A DNA stretch of 64,000 nucleotides from Caballeronia sordidicola (lineage in GTDB: Bacteria > Pseudomonadota > Gammaproteobacteria > Burkholderiales > Burkholderiaceae). Shown piece by piece: positions 34,189-43,148 of the stretch (positions are counted from its first letter, which is position 1; each line of letters opens with the position of its first letter). The notes beneath the pieces were generated by a model. It was not told where the DNA came from. It did not search any database and saw only the letters and a program-made list of their open reading frames with translations. The translations under genes were made by a program, and so were the position numbers. Location of the stretch: NCBI RefSeq assembly GCF_002220365.1, contig NZ_MTHB01000123.1:124001-188000 (forward strand), given 5' to 3'.

Positions 34189-34848
34189 TCAACGCGAGAT
34201 GATAAGGTCGTTCTCCACGGCGGTAGCGCCGGGAGCGGACCAGGCGGTCGCGACCGCCAGGTCCCGGTCATGTGGGGACCGGACGCTTCCGCTTAGCCTG
34301 ACCGTTGCGCCGTTCGCTGTTACGTTAATGTTGCGGGAGTCCGACCACGAACGACTTAAGGCGTGCATTAGGTCTCCGCGCACCTGTAAGACATTAATAG
34401 GGGGCTTGAGCGTAATTTGGTTCGTCACGCCGACTACCCCATGAAGTCGGCTAACGTCCTGAGCGGCGGCCTCTCTCTGGAAGTTCCGGTCTACTTCTCC
34501 GCTAAGTGTTATCCACCCGTCTTCCACCTTCACCTCAACCGCGTCTCTCGGAACAGCGACATCCCACTCTAGCCGGTTCACGACTGCCGCTGCGATATCG
34601 CCGTCGCTGCGTTTTGCATCGAAGGCAAGTCGGACTTCGATATTCTCCACGACCGCTTCGACTCCCTTTACCCGTGATGCAGCAGCTTCGGCCGCATGTT
34701 TTTCTGCGAAGGTTTCTACGCGCCCTGTCAGCGTCACGATGCCAGCAATAGCTGTAACACCGATGTGGGCAGCAATCACGCTGGGTTCCCAGGCAAGCTC
34801 GGAAAGGACTGCCTGTTGCAATTCGGTGTCGCCGTAAATAACTGCCAT
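34189..34848 (-). CDS. Triple BON-domain protein (OsmY-like), copy 1
   Basis: A 219-residue protein with three BON domains (about 5-70, 78-145, 150-215), each with the G-x-V-x-L-x-G-x-V core (GIVTLTGRVETF, GWITLSGEVDRN, ATVRLSGSVRSP). BON domains bind phospholipid or envelope surfaces. There is no signal peptide, so unlike OsmY it seems cytoplasmic. It is paralogous to the protein at 55154-55801, sharing the start LKQAVL-like/LQQAVL and the AWEPSV/KWEPSV motif. Island box C lies 158 bp upstream. GGAGACATC precedes the ATG. Confidence 0.9.
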   Translation of the reverse strand: MAVIYGDTELQQAVLSELAWEPSVIAAHIGVTAIAGIVTLTGRVETFAEKHAAEAAASRVKGVEAVVENIEVRLAFDAKRSDGDIAAAVVNRLEWDVAVPRDAVEVKVEDGWITLSGEVDRNFQREAAAQDVSRLHGVVGVTNQITLKPPINVLQVRGDLMHALSRSWSDSRNINVTANGATVRLSGSVRSPHDRDLAVATAWSAPGATAVENDLIISR

Positions 34849-35005
34849 GATGTCTCCAGGATGAGCAAAGGTAATGCATGTGAGGAGAGAACGCTACACG
34901 TCAACATGCGGCCCCAGCGGTCAGTATTCCGTGGCCCGTCTTTCCTCGACGGTGATCAATCAACGTTGATGCTTTTGATGATAGGGAGTTGAAAGCTGCC
35001 CCGAT

Positions 35006-35024
35006 AGACTCGGAAACTACTCAG
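35006..35024 (-). promoter_or_regulatory. Island box C (sense CTGAGTAGTTTCCGAGTCT)
   Basis: Faces the BON-domain gene. 18 of 19 bases fit the consensus. A -10-like TATCAT (minus strand, 34978-34983) follows after 22 nt. Confidence 0.7.
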
Positions 35025-35534
35025 CTTGGCGCGCTCGAACTTGGGGCCGCTGCAGTTTTACGTTGGGCGTCTGGGGCAGTTCCGGACTTGCCATGTTTTC
35101 GCACAACCGCACCACCGTGCAGAGGCGATCGGCGTCAAGAGGCGGCACGCACTTGCAACATCGCAACCTAAAGTACGGCTCGAACTTCTTTTAGGGCGTA
35201 GAACGAATGGTCCAGGCAGAGAGGGTCGGGTATCCAGATGGCAATTGTGCTAGTTGCTTAGGTCGTCGATCTACTTGAGCTCCTTATTCCACCGCCTCCT
35301 CCCGGTTCGGTTATCCAACTGATTTCCGGCGCGACAGAAAACCATAGATATGATTCACCTTGAAGCTCCGATTCGCTCTCTTAAAGCGTCCTGATCCGAT
35401 CAAATGCCCGCTCCGTCTGTGCCCGCTTCTTGAGGGTCATCATTGTTCAACCCTGTACCCGCCAGTTGGACGTCCGGTTGCATTCGCTCTTACCCGAATA
35501 CATTGCACGCGACCCAGCACACCAGGAACCTCTC

Positions 35535-35553
35535 CTGAGTAGTTTCCGAGCCT
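35535..35553 (+). promoter_or_regulatory. Island box D (CTGAGTAGTTTCCGAGCCT)
   Basis: Identical to box F at 49898. TATCAT at 35576-35581 follows after 22 nt. The nearest downstream gene is the small membrane protein at 35673. Confidence 0.7.
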
Positions 35554-35672
35554 GCTCGCTCCGAGGAATCATAGCTATCATCGGAGTACGGTCGAGGTAT
35601 GACCAGCGGACTACGGTCACGGATCAACCTTCGCTTTTAAGAGTCGAGGTCTGCGGCGCGCGAGGTGGGGGG

Positions 35673-35834
35673 GTGATCGTGCAAAATGAAGTAAGCGGTT
35701 CCTGGATATTATTGAGTTATGTGATGTTGCTCCCGCTGCTGATCGGTTATTTGGCATTCATTGGTTGGGCGACGGTCATTTCAGATTTGGAAAAACGCAA
35801 GGAGCAACGAAAAAGAAATTCTAGTTTGCGATAG
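35673..35834 (+). CDS. Very small single-pass membrane protein
   Basis: About 53 residues: a short polar start, one hydrophobic helix (WILLSYVMLLPLLIGYLAFIGWATVI) and a strongly charged tail (SDLEKRKEQRKRN). GTG starts at 35673 or 35679 follow a G-rich ribosome-like stretch. The long upstream extension of the frame is unlikely to be translated. It lies about 92 bp downstream of the -10 of box D, which supports expression. The shape is that of a small membrane regulator or respiratory accessory subunit; no family recognised. Confidence 0.5.
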   Translation: MIVQNEVSGSWILLSYVMLLPLLIGYLAFIGWATVISDLEKRKEQRKRNSSLR

Positions 35835-35893
35835 CAATAAACGTATTTCATCGCGTTGTTGCATAGTGGTTTAAAGATCTAGCAGGCGTTCGA

Positions 35894-36109
35894 ATGGGTT
35901 CATTTGGTCAATGCGACACTTGTCTCGAGGGACGTGTCGCGATACACACGAAAGTCACGTCGGCCACTAAATCCGGAGTGCGGCAAACCGTAATTTACGA
36001 GTCAACGATCTATGGCGTACCGTGGCTGCGTCGCAATGAACTTCTGGCCGCTGCCTCCAAGGAAAAATTGGACATTAACGAAAACTACGCGTCGGTTGTA
36101 ATGCATTAA
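35894..36109 (+). CDS. Possible small protein, function unknown
   Basis: A 71-residue frame starting MGSFGQCDTCLEGRVAIHTKV with a CxxC pair and ending in an NENYASVVMH tail. No strong ribosome site precedes it and no family is recognised. The amino-acid mix (TVIYESTIYGVPWLRR) is compatible with a real beta-rich domain. The 177 bp after it, to the ATPase fragment, shows nothing. Confidence 0.35.
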   Translation: MGSFGQCDTCLEGRVAIHTKVTSATKSGVRQTVIYESTIYGVPWLRRNELLAAASKEKLDINENYASVVMH

Positions 36110-36286
36110 CCCAATGGGATTCGAAGAGGGGCGCGAACGCAGAGGGATTCCCTATGAATGCGCGCTTAGTACAGCAACAATTGCCTGCAAGGTTCCCGAG
36201 CAGATCGTTGAAAATAAACCGCCCGTTCCTAAAATCTTAGTTGTTTAACGATTCGGCGAACGTAAGCTCTATCGACGAGATTATCT

Positions 36287-36625
36287 ATGACGCTTAACCC
36301 CGCCGCCGCGACAGTCATCGCCCCAAAGAACGACTCGTTCCCGTTTTCGAAGGAAGGCTTACCTGCCGGACTGACTACTGATGAGGCACAACGCCGACTG
36401 GCGACGTCCGGTCGGAACGCTATGCCGGATACATCGGTACACCCGGCGCGCATGGCGCTTATCAAGTTTTGGGCACCAGTCCCATGGATGCTGGAAGCGG
36501 CCGTTGTGCTCGAAATTTCCCTCGGTAAGTATGTCGAAGCGGCAATCATTGGAGCGCTTTTGTTGTTCAAAGCGGCCCTCGGGTTTGTCCAGGAGAGCCG
36601 TGCACAGGCGACGCTGGCTGCGCAC
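36287..36625 (+). pseudogene. P-type ATPase N-terminal fragment
   Basis: About 113 residues of the start of a P-type cation/H+ ATPase: the cation-transporter N domain (GLPAGLTTDEAQRRLATSGRNAMPD), then the first membrane pair (KFWAPVPWMLEAAVVLEISLGKYVEAAIIGALLLFKAALGFVQESRAQATLAA). It resembles the plasma-membrane proton ATPase group. The actuator, phosphorylation (DKTGT) and nucleotide domains are all missing; the frame then runs into unrelated sequence and ends at 36760. A deletion joined it to the next fragment. Confidence 0.85.
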
Positions 36626-36630
36626 GCAGC

Positions 36631-36750
36631 TTGTCGCGCAAGTTTGACCAGATCGCCTGGGGCAATCTTGGCCAGTATGTTTGGATATGGGTACTGGGTT
36701 TCGGGATTGATGTCAAAAATGCGTTCAGAAAGCAATCAATTACGAAGTGA
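36631..36750 (+). pseudogene. Unidentified C-terminal membrane-protein fragment
   Basis: In another frame, directly behind the ATPase fragment, the sequence reads SRKFDQIAWGNLGQYVWIWV..GFGIDVKNAF and stops at 36750, seven bases before the histidine kinase start. The composition and hydrophobic segment look like the true C-terminus of a lost membrane protein. Family unknown. It marks the far end of the deletion that truncated the ATPase gene. Confidence 0.5.
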
Positions 36751-36756
36751 GGGGGT

Positions 36757-39078
36757 ATGACCGCATCTGATAAATGTCTGGCCGGAGCGTTGCCCGTTGG
36801 ATTCGACCAATATCACGCCGCGCTCGCAAGCATGGGCGAAGGGATAATTACGACGGACGCGCATGGTCATATTACCTTCCTGAACTCGGCGGCTCAGTTG
36901 TTAACCGGTTGGACGCAAGCGAAGGCGGTGGGATTGCCGGTCGAGAAGGTCTTCAATCTAGCCGATCAAGACACTTGTTTGGTGCCAGACAATCCGATTG
37001 CGAAGACGCTGAAGGAAGGTCTAGTCGTTAGAATAAGTTTGACCTCGATAATGATCGGGAAAACGAGCGTTCGGCAACAGGTCGAGGGCAGCGCAGCGCC
37101 GATTTTCAACGCCGATGGAGAACTGTCGGGGACTGTGGCTATATTTCGTGACGCTACTGAACGCGCCCGGCAAGCGCGATGCATGCAGCTTGCTCCCGAC
37201 GATGCTAACGACCTGGTCAAAAGCATTCGCACACCATTTCTCACGCTTGATGGCGATCTTCGCGTCGCAAGGGCAAATGCTGCATTCTGCGAGGCCTTCT
37301 CTGTTTCAAAAGTAAATGTGGAAGGTTTTGGGATTTATGAGCTTAACGAACAACAATGGGATACACCGACTATTCGAGATGCATTGGATGAAGTCCAATC
37401 CGGCCGTCGTTCCACAAGAGATTGCTGCGTCGAAATGGACTTTCCCGGGATCGGAAGGAGGATCATTGCGCTGAATGTACTGCGTCTGGGAGCGGATGAT
37501 GGCGGTGGGCACTCGATCATGGTGACCTTTGACGATATCACTGGTGGCCGTCGTTCGGAAACCTGCCCTTTGGTTTCCGAGGTTCCGTACAAGCGCTTGT
37601 TTGAAAGCGCCAAGGACGGAATAATTGTGCTCGACGCGAAAACCTTGAAAATCACCGACGCAAACCAATTCCTCCTTGATTTGCTTGGCTACTCTTTCGC
37701 AGAGCTACTCGGCAAGGAACTTTGGGAACTTGGCTTTGTTGCAGATAAGTCGGCGAGCCAGTCCGTTGGTCGAGAGCTGCAGGATCACGGTTATGTCCGC
37801 TATCGTCACCTGCCGCTGGAAACGAAAGACGGGAAGTGCATCGATGTGGAGGTGATCAGCAACATTTACTCGGTGAATCAACATGCCGTTGCCCAGTGCA
37901 ACATTCGCGACATCAGTGTCCAATCCAGAATGGAGCGAAAACTTCAGGAGCAGACGGAGGCCTTGGCCGAACTGCATAGCAGAAAAGATGAGTTTCTAGC
38001 GATGCTCAGTCATGAGCTTCGCAATCCTTTGGCGCCAATGGCAAATGCAGTGCGTCTTCTGCAGCTGCAGCGTGACGAGGACCCCGTTCAGGGGCGAGCG
38101 CGGGGAATAATCGAGCGTCAGTTGATCCAATTGACCCGACTTGTCGACGACTTGATGGAAGTGTCTCGCATCACAACCGGCAGAGTTCTCTTGCGCAACG
38201 ACGTGGTCGCGGTAAGCACGATTATCGAGAATGCGGTGGAGACCGTCCGACATCTGATGGATTTGAGGCGACACCAGCTACGGGTGTCGTTGTCCACACA
38301 AGTCGTCTGGGTGTACGCCGACGCGGCTCGTCTGGAACAAGTTTTTGTGAACCTGCTGACTAACGCCGCCAAATATACGGAAGAAGGTGGACATGTGACG
38401 GTGACTCTTGAGCAGGAGGGTGAAGATTGCGTGGTGCGCATCCGCGATACTGGCGTGGGAATCGGGCCAGAGCTTCTGCCACACGTCTTCGATCTTTTTA
38501 CGCAAGCGGAGTTATCCCTGGATCGATCGCGGGGCGGCTTAGGGGTTGGTTTGGCTTTAGTGCGAAGTCTGGTGGAAATGCACGGAGGACGCGTCGATGT
38601 TCGCAGTGTTGAGGGGCAGGGAAGCGAATTTGTTGTCCGTATTCCGGCGGTGGTCTCTCCCGCACCGCAACCACTTTTAGCACGATCGGAGACGAACAAA
38701 CAGGGCGACGCCAAGTTACGCGTCCTGGTGGTTGATGACAACCTCGACACCGCTGAAAGCATGTCGATGCTTGTAGAAACCTTGGGGCACGATGTCCTCA
38801 TCGCCCATGAGGGAAACGCGGCGCTGCAGGCGTTTCGCGAGTTCAAAGCCGACGTCGTGCTATTGGATATTGGCTTGCCAGGGTTAACGGGGTACGAGGT
38901 AGCGGCCTGCATAAGGGCACAGGAAACTAGTCACAGGGTCGTGCTGGTTGCCATCACCGGGTACGGTCAAGAATCAGATCGGCAGCTAGCGTTGGCGGCC
39001 GGATTCGATCATCACCTCGTTAAGCCAGTGGATTTTGACAAAGTAATCGAAATTTTAAGAGTTGCTTCGCGAGCATAG
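36757..39078 (+). CDS. Soluble PAS-type hybrid histidine kinase
   Basis: A 773-residue cytoplasmic sensor without membrane segments. Order: PAS (about 15-135, GEGIITTDAHGHITFLN), a second PAS (about 150-265), a third PAS (about 275-400, DGIIVLDAKTLKITDANQFLLDLLGYS), HisKA with His419 in SHELRNPLAP, HATPase_c (NLLTNAAKYTEEGG, DTGVGIG, GGLGVGLALV) and a C-terminal receiver with Asp704 in VLLDIGLPG. All phosphotransfer residues are intact. GAGGGGGT precedes the ATG. There is no response regulator next to it, so output must pass to an unlinked partner. A soluble PAS kinase fits redox, oxygen or energy sensing; cofactor unknown. It is a candidate input to the island box. Confidence 0.93.
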   Translation: MTASDKCLAGALPVGFDQYHAALASMGEGIITTDAHGHITFLNSAAQLLTGWTQAKAVGLPVEKVFNLADQDTCLVPDNPIAKTLKEGLVVRISLTSIMIGKTSVRQQVEGSAAPIFNADGELSGTVAIFRDATERARQARCMQLAPDDANDLVKSIRTPFLTLDGDLRVARANAAFCEAFSVSKVNVEGFGIYELNEQQWDTPTIRDALDEVQSGRRSTRDCCVEMDFPGIGRRIIALNVLRLGADDGGGHSIMVTFDDITGGRRSETCPLVSEVPYKRLFESAKDGIIVLDAKTLKITDANQFLLDLLGYSFAELLGKELWELGFVADKSASQSVGRELQDHGYVRYRHLPLETKDGKCIDVEVISNIYSVNQHAVAQCNIRDISVQSRMERKLQEQTEALAELHSRKDEFLAMLSHELRNPLAPMANAVRLLQLQRDEDPVQGRARGIIERQLIQLTRLVDDLMEVSRITTGRVLLRNDVVAVSTIIENAVETVRHLMDLRRHQLRVSLSTQVVWVYADAARLEQVFVNLLTNAAKYTEEGGHVTVTLEQEGEDCVVRIRDTGVGIGPELLPHVFDLFTQAELSLDRSRGGLGVGLALVRSLVEMHGGRVDVRSVEGQGSEFVVRIPAVVSPAPQPLLARSETNKQGDAKLRVLVVDDNLDTAESMSMLVETLGHDVLIAHEGNAALQAFREFKADVVLLDIGLPGLTGYEVAACIRAQETSHRVVLVAITGYGQESDRQLALAAGFDHHLVKPVDFDKVIEILRVASRA

Positions 39079-39134
39079 CTATAGCAGGGTCATAGGACAT
39101 CATCAGATTACGAATCTCATTCATCTGCTATAGC
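39078..39134. repeat. Inverted repeat GCTATAGCAG ... CTGCTATAGC
   Basis: Two perfect 10-bp arms (39078-39087 and 39125-39134) separated by 37 nt, starting at the kinase stop codon. It could be a weak terminator or binding site. Confidence 0.45.
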
Positions 39135-39784
39135 GAGCGGGGTTCAGCCCCGTACCATCCTCGGTAGTGCCGCTCGCTCTGACATCGTTCTGGCCTTTGG
39201 AGCCCGAGCCCTTCGTCCACTAATCAGTTTTTGTGGGGGGCTCTCGTTGGTGCGATGTCCCTCGACCTAGACCAGACTGGATCGCGCGCCTCTCAACGAA
39301 GGCATGGCGGCGGACATGGGGCCACATACAGCCACATTGGCGGTCATTCCCGTAGGATTGGCCGGTCTGCCGCGTATTTTTGGGCACACGATACGACCGG
39401 CGAAAGGATTGCGCTAGGTGTTATAGCGCCGCGCCTTCCCGCCGTGTGAACGGCAAACCACCCCTTCGCGATGCAGACTGTACGCCTCCGCGAGCACTCC
39501 AGTTTTTCCAAGTGCTATTGATTTCGGTTGAGTCAGTCTGAGTATTTTCCGAACCTTTTTCTGACGGTCTTTTCGCCGGATACTAGGATTTTTTGTCGCG
39601 GCGAATTCTTGCCGGCGCTTTGAGTGGACGTGGATGTCTCCGTTTTCGCAGTACGCAGCCTGACATTCTGGAGCTTGGATATGTATTCAACTGAATATGC
39701 AAGTCGTGACGCAGTCGGCGCTGAAAGCACCTCAGATTCTGTTAGCTCAAACATCGATATTTGCGTCTTCGGCATGGGCCGAGC
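39135..39784. other. Gene-poor stretch before the HAD/GH65 operon
   Basis: 650 bp. A minus-strand frame (39533-39772, start MPKTQISMFELTESEVL) could encode 80 residues but has no family and overlaps box E. Around 39290-39420 one frame reads NEGMAADMGPHTATLAVIPVGLAGLPRIFGHT, which may be a decayed gene piece. Otherwise only box E stands out. Confidence 0.4.
39538..39556 (+). promoter_or_regulatory. Island box E (CTGAGTATTTTCCGAACCT)
   Basis: 17 of 19 consensus bases. TACTAG lies 24 nt downstream. The HAD/GH65 operon begins 229 bp further on. Confidence 0.55.
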
Positions 39785-40528
39785 ATGACGCATAGCAAAG
39801 AGCCGGTTTCCGTATCACAAGGGCCTCGAACATTATCGGCGGGGATCTTTGACGTCGACGGCGTCCTCCTTGCCTCGCCTCACGAGCGCGCCTGGCGTGA
39901 AGCGCTGGGGAACCCGGGCGATGAAGCTCGCTTCACCACGGCCATGTACCAGTCCCAGATTGCAGGCAAACCGCGGCTCGCCGGCGCTCTCGCTGCGTTG
40001 CAGGCGTTGGGTCTGCCCCACGCCGGTCTACTGGCCGAAGCCTACGCCGAGCGCAAGCAAAGACGGTTGGAGGAACTGATTCATGCGGGGGCAGTGAGTG
40101 CGTTTCCCGACGCGCTGCGCTTCGTTCGGGACGTGATGGCGTTAGGTTGGCCCATGGCTGTCGCGTCGTCGTCGAAGAACGCTAACGAAATGATGAAGCG
40201 CGTTCAACTGGACACGCACCATACTCTGCTTGATGTCTTTGGATCGAATGTCTGCGGCCGGGACTTACGACAAGGTAAGCCAAACCCGGAGATATTCCTC
40301 CTGGCTGCCGCGGATTTGCCAGCAGCGCCCAGGAACTGCTTCGTGGTGGAGGATGCGCCAGCGGGTATCGAAGCCGCGTGTGCCGGTGGGATGACGGGGC
40401 TGGGCGTCGCCCGGCTTCATGATGCAGACCTGCTCTGGGCGGCAGGCGCAAGCCTCGTTGTGACCAGCCTCGACGAAGTTTCCATCGATGAGCTTGCGCG
40501 AGGGCGGCTCTGCCGACGCGCGCCATGA
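39785..40528 (+). CDS. HAD-family beta-phosphoglucomutase-like protein
   Basis: A 247-residue HAD hydrolase of the beta-phosphoglucomutase/phosphatase group. Motif I is FDVDGVL (nucleophile Asp, general acid Asp two residues later), motif II is VASSS, then the Lys of GKPNPEIF (motif III) and VVEDAPAGIEAA (motif IV). It overlaps the GH65 gene by 4 bp (ATGA), which is the classical pairing: the phosphorylase makes beta-glucose-1-phosphate and this enzyme turns it into glucose-6-phosphate. ATG 39785 chosen; an in-frame start at 39761 would add eight residues. Confidence 0.9.
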   Translation: MTHSKEPVSVSQGPRTLSAGIFDVDGVLLASPHERAWREALGNPGDEARFTTAMYQSQIAGKPRLAGALAALQALGLPHAGLLAEAYAERKQRRLEELIHAGAVSAFPDALRFVRDVMALGWPMAVASSSKNANEMMKRVQLDTHHTLLDVFGSNVCGRDLRQGKPNPEIFLLAAADLPAAPRNCFVVEDAPAGIEAACAGGMTGLGVARLHDADLLWAAGASLVVTSLDEVSIDELARGRLCRRAP

Positions 40529-42825
40529 CCGTCGCTACAACCCTCAGCGGCGCGTTGACTCCAACAGACAATTGCGACTGGATCATCGAGGAGGCCGGAT
40601 ACGACCCATTGCGCGAAGGTAGCCGCGGGTCGCGCTTCGCAATTAGTAATGGCTTCCTCGGTGTGTGCGGAGCACGCGCCATACACCGGGGTGGGAGATG
40701 GGTTGGCGCGTCGCGTACGTTGGTGGCCGGACTGTTCGATACGGCAGACGAAGAACATGCCATTCCAGGTTTGATTGCAGCCCCTAACTGGCTTCAAGTC
40801 CGGATTCTGCGCGACGGTGTTCCATTGACACACCGGGAGGGCGATGGGAAGTCCCAGCATCGGATACTGGATCTACGCAGGGGCTTGTTGCTGACCGATG
40901 CACGGCTCTCCAATGCGGACGTCGTCTGGGTCCGGCTACGGAGCCTGCACCTTGCCTCTCTCAGCCATCGCGCGATCGGCCTGCAGCTCATTCAGATGGA
41001 GTTCGAGCGGGGCGAAGCCGAGATCACGCTCAACGCGTCCCTTGAGGTGTCGGACACGGGTCTTTTGCCAGAGCGGGTCGAGCAGGGCTTGGGGGTATGG
41101 AATACAACCTCGTCTGGAAAACGCCTTGCAATGGCGGCAGCTTTAACTCTGCACATCGACGGCGTGGATATCAATCCGACATCAAGCAGCCCATTGCAAT
41201 GGTCATGGCGCTGGAAGTCGCGTCCTGGCCAGGTCGTTTGTCTTGCGCGGACAGTGGCCGTGACGTGTGGCGTTGCAGGAGAGGTTCATCCGGGCCAAGA
41301 TGCCGTAGGGGCGCTTGATGTTGCCCGCAAACTTGGGTGGTCGGGCGTCGTGGCGGCGCATGAGACAGCGTGGACCAAGCGCTGGCATTGCAGCGATGTC
41401 GAAATCAAAGGAGACGCAGCCGCGCAAAGAGCGTTGCGGTTCGCCCTCTACCATCTGAACGGGGCAGCGAACCCTGACGACGAGCACGTGTCTATTGCGG
41501 CACGGGCGTTGACCGGCGACGATTATCGCGGACACGTGTTCTGGGATACTGAAATCTACCTTCTTCCGTTCTTTACCCTGACATGGCCCATCGCGGCGCG
41601 GGCGCTGCTTATGTACCGGTTTCATACGCTCGATGGTGCCCGCGCGAAAGCGGCCGAACTGGGGTGGCGGGGGGCGCTCTACGCATGGGAGTCCGCGGAT
41701 ACCGGCGCAGAGACGTGCCCCTTGCACGTGATCGGGCCTGACCGCAAGCGGGTGGAGGTCAAATGTGGACGGCAGGAACAGCACATCAGCGCGGATATTG
41801 CTTACGCCGTCTGGCAATACTGGCAGGCCACAGGAGACGATGGTTTCATGCGCGATGCCGGCGCTGAAATCTTGCTGGAGACCGCCCGGTTCTGGTCGAG
41901 CCGTGCGCGGCCGGAGCCGGATGGTCACTGCCACGTGCGCGGCGTCATCGGTCCAGATGAATATCACGAGTCGATCGACGATAGCTCCTTCACCAATGTC
42001 ATGGCACGATGCAACATCCGGCGCGCGCTTGACGTGGTGGAATGGTTGCGCGCACGTTGGCCCAAACAATGGGGAAGCCTGGCGGCCCGTCTCGCCTTGA
42101 GCGATGCCGAGTTGGAGCAATGGCGTAACGTCGCCGAAACAATAATGACCGGCTTCGATCCGAAAACAGGTCTCTTTGAGCAGTTCGCGGGGTTTTTCTC
42201 ATTGGATGACGTGGATCTTTCACGTTATGCCGGTCGATCGGTGCCCATTGACGTGGTACTTGGCCCAGAACAGACGCGTCAATCCCAGATCGTCAAGCAG
42301 GCCGATGTGGTGGCGCTTCTCGCGTTGCTGCCGGACGAATTTCCCGCGGACACCGGCGCAAAGAACTTCGGCTACTACGCGCCACGCTGCGCCCATGGCA
42401 GCTCACTCAGCCTTGCGATGCACGGGGTCGTCGCAGCGAGACTGGGAGAGACAGAAGCCGCACTGGACTATTTTCGCCGGACGTCGGCCATTGACCTTGA
42501 AGACAACCATGCGGCTATTGACGGCGGCGTGCACATTGCAGCCTTGGGTGGCATTTGGTCGATGGTCGTATTCGGCTTTGCGGGACTATCGCTGCACGCG
42601 GACCATTTGGCCTTGAATCCCCGCATCCCGGCTTCTTGGCAGAGTCTTCGTTTTGGATTGCAGTGGCGGGGGCGGTACCTGAAAATCAAGATCGAACACG
42701 CCACCGCAAGCCTTGAGGTGACGCTGGATGCAGGAGAGCCAATGACGCTTGTTGTCAATGGGAAGGCTTTCGCGCTAAGTCGAGACCAACCGTTTTGGGT
42801 GTTGACAAGCTCTAGTAGTCAATGA
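40525..42825 (+). CDS. Glycoside hydrolase family 65 disaccharide phosphorylase
   Basis: A 766-residue GH65 protein: N-terminal beta-sandwich (GSRFAISNGFLGVCGARA), linker, (alpha/alpha)6 barrel and small C-terminal beta sheet. The catalytic acid is Glu479 in GPDEYHESIDDSSFTN, and the KQADVV phosphate-site block follows. GH65 enzymes phosphorolyse trehalose, maltose, kojibiose or nigerose to beta-glucose-1-phosphate and glucose. Its coupling to a beta-phosphoglucomutase favours phosphorolysis and trehalose or kojibiose as substrate; the sequence alone does not decide. Trehalose use would fit a stress island. Cytoplasmic, no signal peptide. Confidence 0.9.
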   Translation: MTVATTLSGALTPTDNCDWIIEEAGYDPLREGSRGSRFAISNGFLGVCGARAIHRGGRWVGASRTLVAGLFDTADEEHAIPGLIAAPNWLQVRILRDGVPLTHREGDGKSQHRILDLRRGLLLTDARLSNADVVWVRLRSLHLASLSHRAIGLQLIQMEFERGEAEITLNASLEVSDTGLLPERVEQGLGVWNTTSSGKRLAMAAALTLHIDGVDINPTSSSPLQWSWRWKSRPGQVVCLARTVAVTCGVAGEVHPGQDAVGALDVARKLGWSGVVAAHETAWTKRWHCSDVEIKGDAAAQRALRFALYHLNGAANPDDEHVSIAARALTGDDYRGHVFWDTEIYLLPFFTLTWPIAARALLMYRFHTLDGARAKAAELGWRGALYAWESADTGAETCPLHVIGPDRKRVEVKCGRQEQHISADIAYAVWQYWQATGDDGFMRDAGAEILLETARFWSSRARPEPDGHCHVRGVIGPDEYHESIDDSSFTNVMARCNIRRALDVVEWLRARWPKQWGSLAARLALSDAELEQWRNVAETIMTGFDPKTGLFEQFAGFFSLDDVDLSRYAGRSVPIDVVLGPEQTRQSQIVKQADVVALLALLPDEFPADTGAKNFGYYAPRCAHGSSLSLAMHGVVAARLGETEAALDYFRRTSAIDLEDNHAAIDGGVHIAALGGIWSMVVFGFAGLSLHADHLALNPRIPASWQSLRFGLQWRGRYLKIKIEHATASLEVTLDAGEPMTLVVNGKAFALSRDQPFWVLTSSSSQ

Positions 42826-43148
42826 CCCGCATGGCGTACGACACTATCCGCTGTAACTGAGCGCTGCTGGAAGGTCGTGCCAGCGATAAGACCCATTTGC
42901 GTTCTGCGTAGCGCTCTCTTATGCGGTCGCCCACAAACGTGAAGATCTCACACAGGGTTGACGTAGATCAACGCCCTGGCTCCGGATGGTGCTGCAATGA
43001 AAAGAGAGAGCGGATTCGATGCGACCGCGGTTTCGCGTCACAAGGCGAATCTGGAACCGAAATCGAAAATGCCTTTTTAAAAAAATTTAATTATTCTGAA
43101 GTACTTATTGAATGCTTTATAAAAACTACATACCGACCGGAGACCGCT
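42826..43148. other. Promoter region of the acyl-CoA / phasin cluster
   Basis: 323 bp between the GH65 stop and the acyl-CoA synthetase start. It holds an FNR-type box and, further down, an AT-rich run (43071-43092) with poly-A/T tracts. The frame of the synthetase extends upstream through this region but is not family sequence. Confidence 0.6.
42958..42971 (+). promoter_or_regulatory. FNR/ANR-type box TTGAC-GTAG-ATCAA
   Basis: A near-perfect FNR-family operator (consensus TTGAT-N4-ATCAA, with the C variant common in ANR/DNR sites), 178 bp upstream of the acyl-CoA synthetase start. An FNR-like regulator with the matching ETVSR helix is encoded at 33307-34077. It suggests induction of the cluster at low oxygen. 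Confidence 0.65.

Larger units (their letters stand above)
34849..35672. other. Regulatory and gene-poor stretch with boxes C and D
   Basis: About 820 bp with no convincing gene. It holds two copies of the island box facing opposite directions (35006-35024 to the left, 35535-35553 to the right), each followed at 22 nt by TATCAT. A palindrome ATCAACGTTGAT lies at about 34961-34972. Short frames between the boxes look non-coding. Confidence 0.5.

Noticed and set aside
34952..34972. GATCAATCAACGTTGAT near box C as an FNR site
   Set aside because: The half-sites overlap or face the wrong way; spacing does not fit FNR.
39511..39530. TTGATTTCGGTTGAG as a second FNR box
   Set aside because: It is a direct repeat of TTGA, not the TTGAT-N4-ATCAA palindrome.
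39533..39793. Possible 80-residue protein on the minus strand before the HAD gene
   Set aside because: No ribosome site, no family, and it overlaps island box E; kept only as a remark in the intergenic entry.
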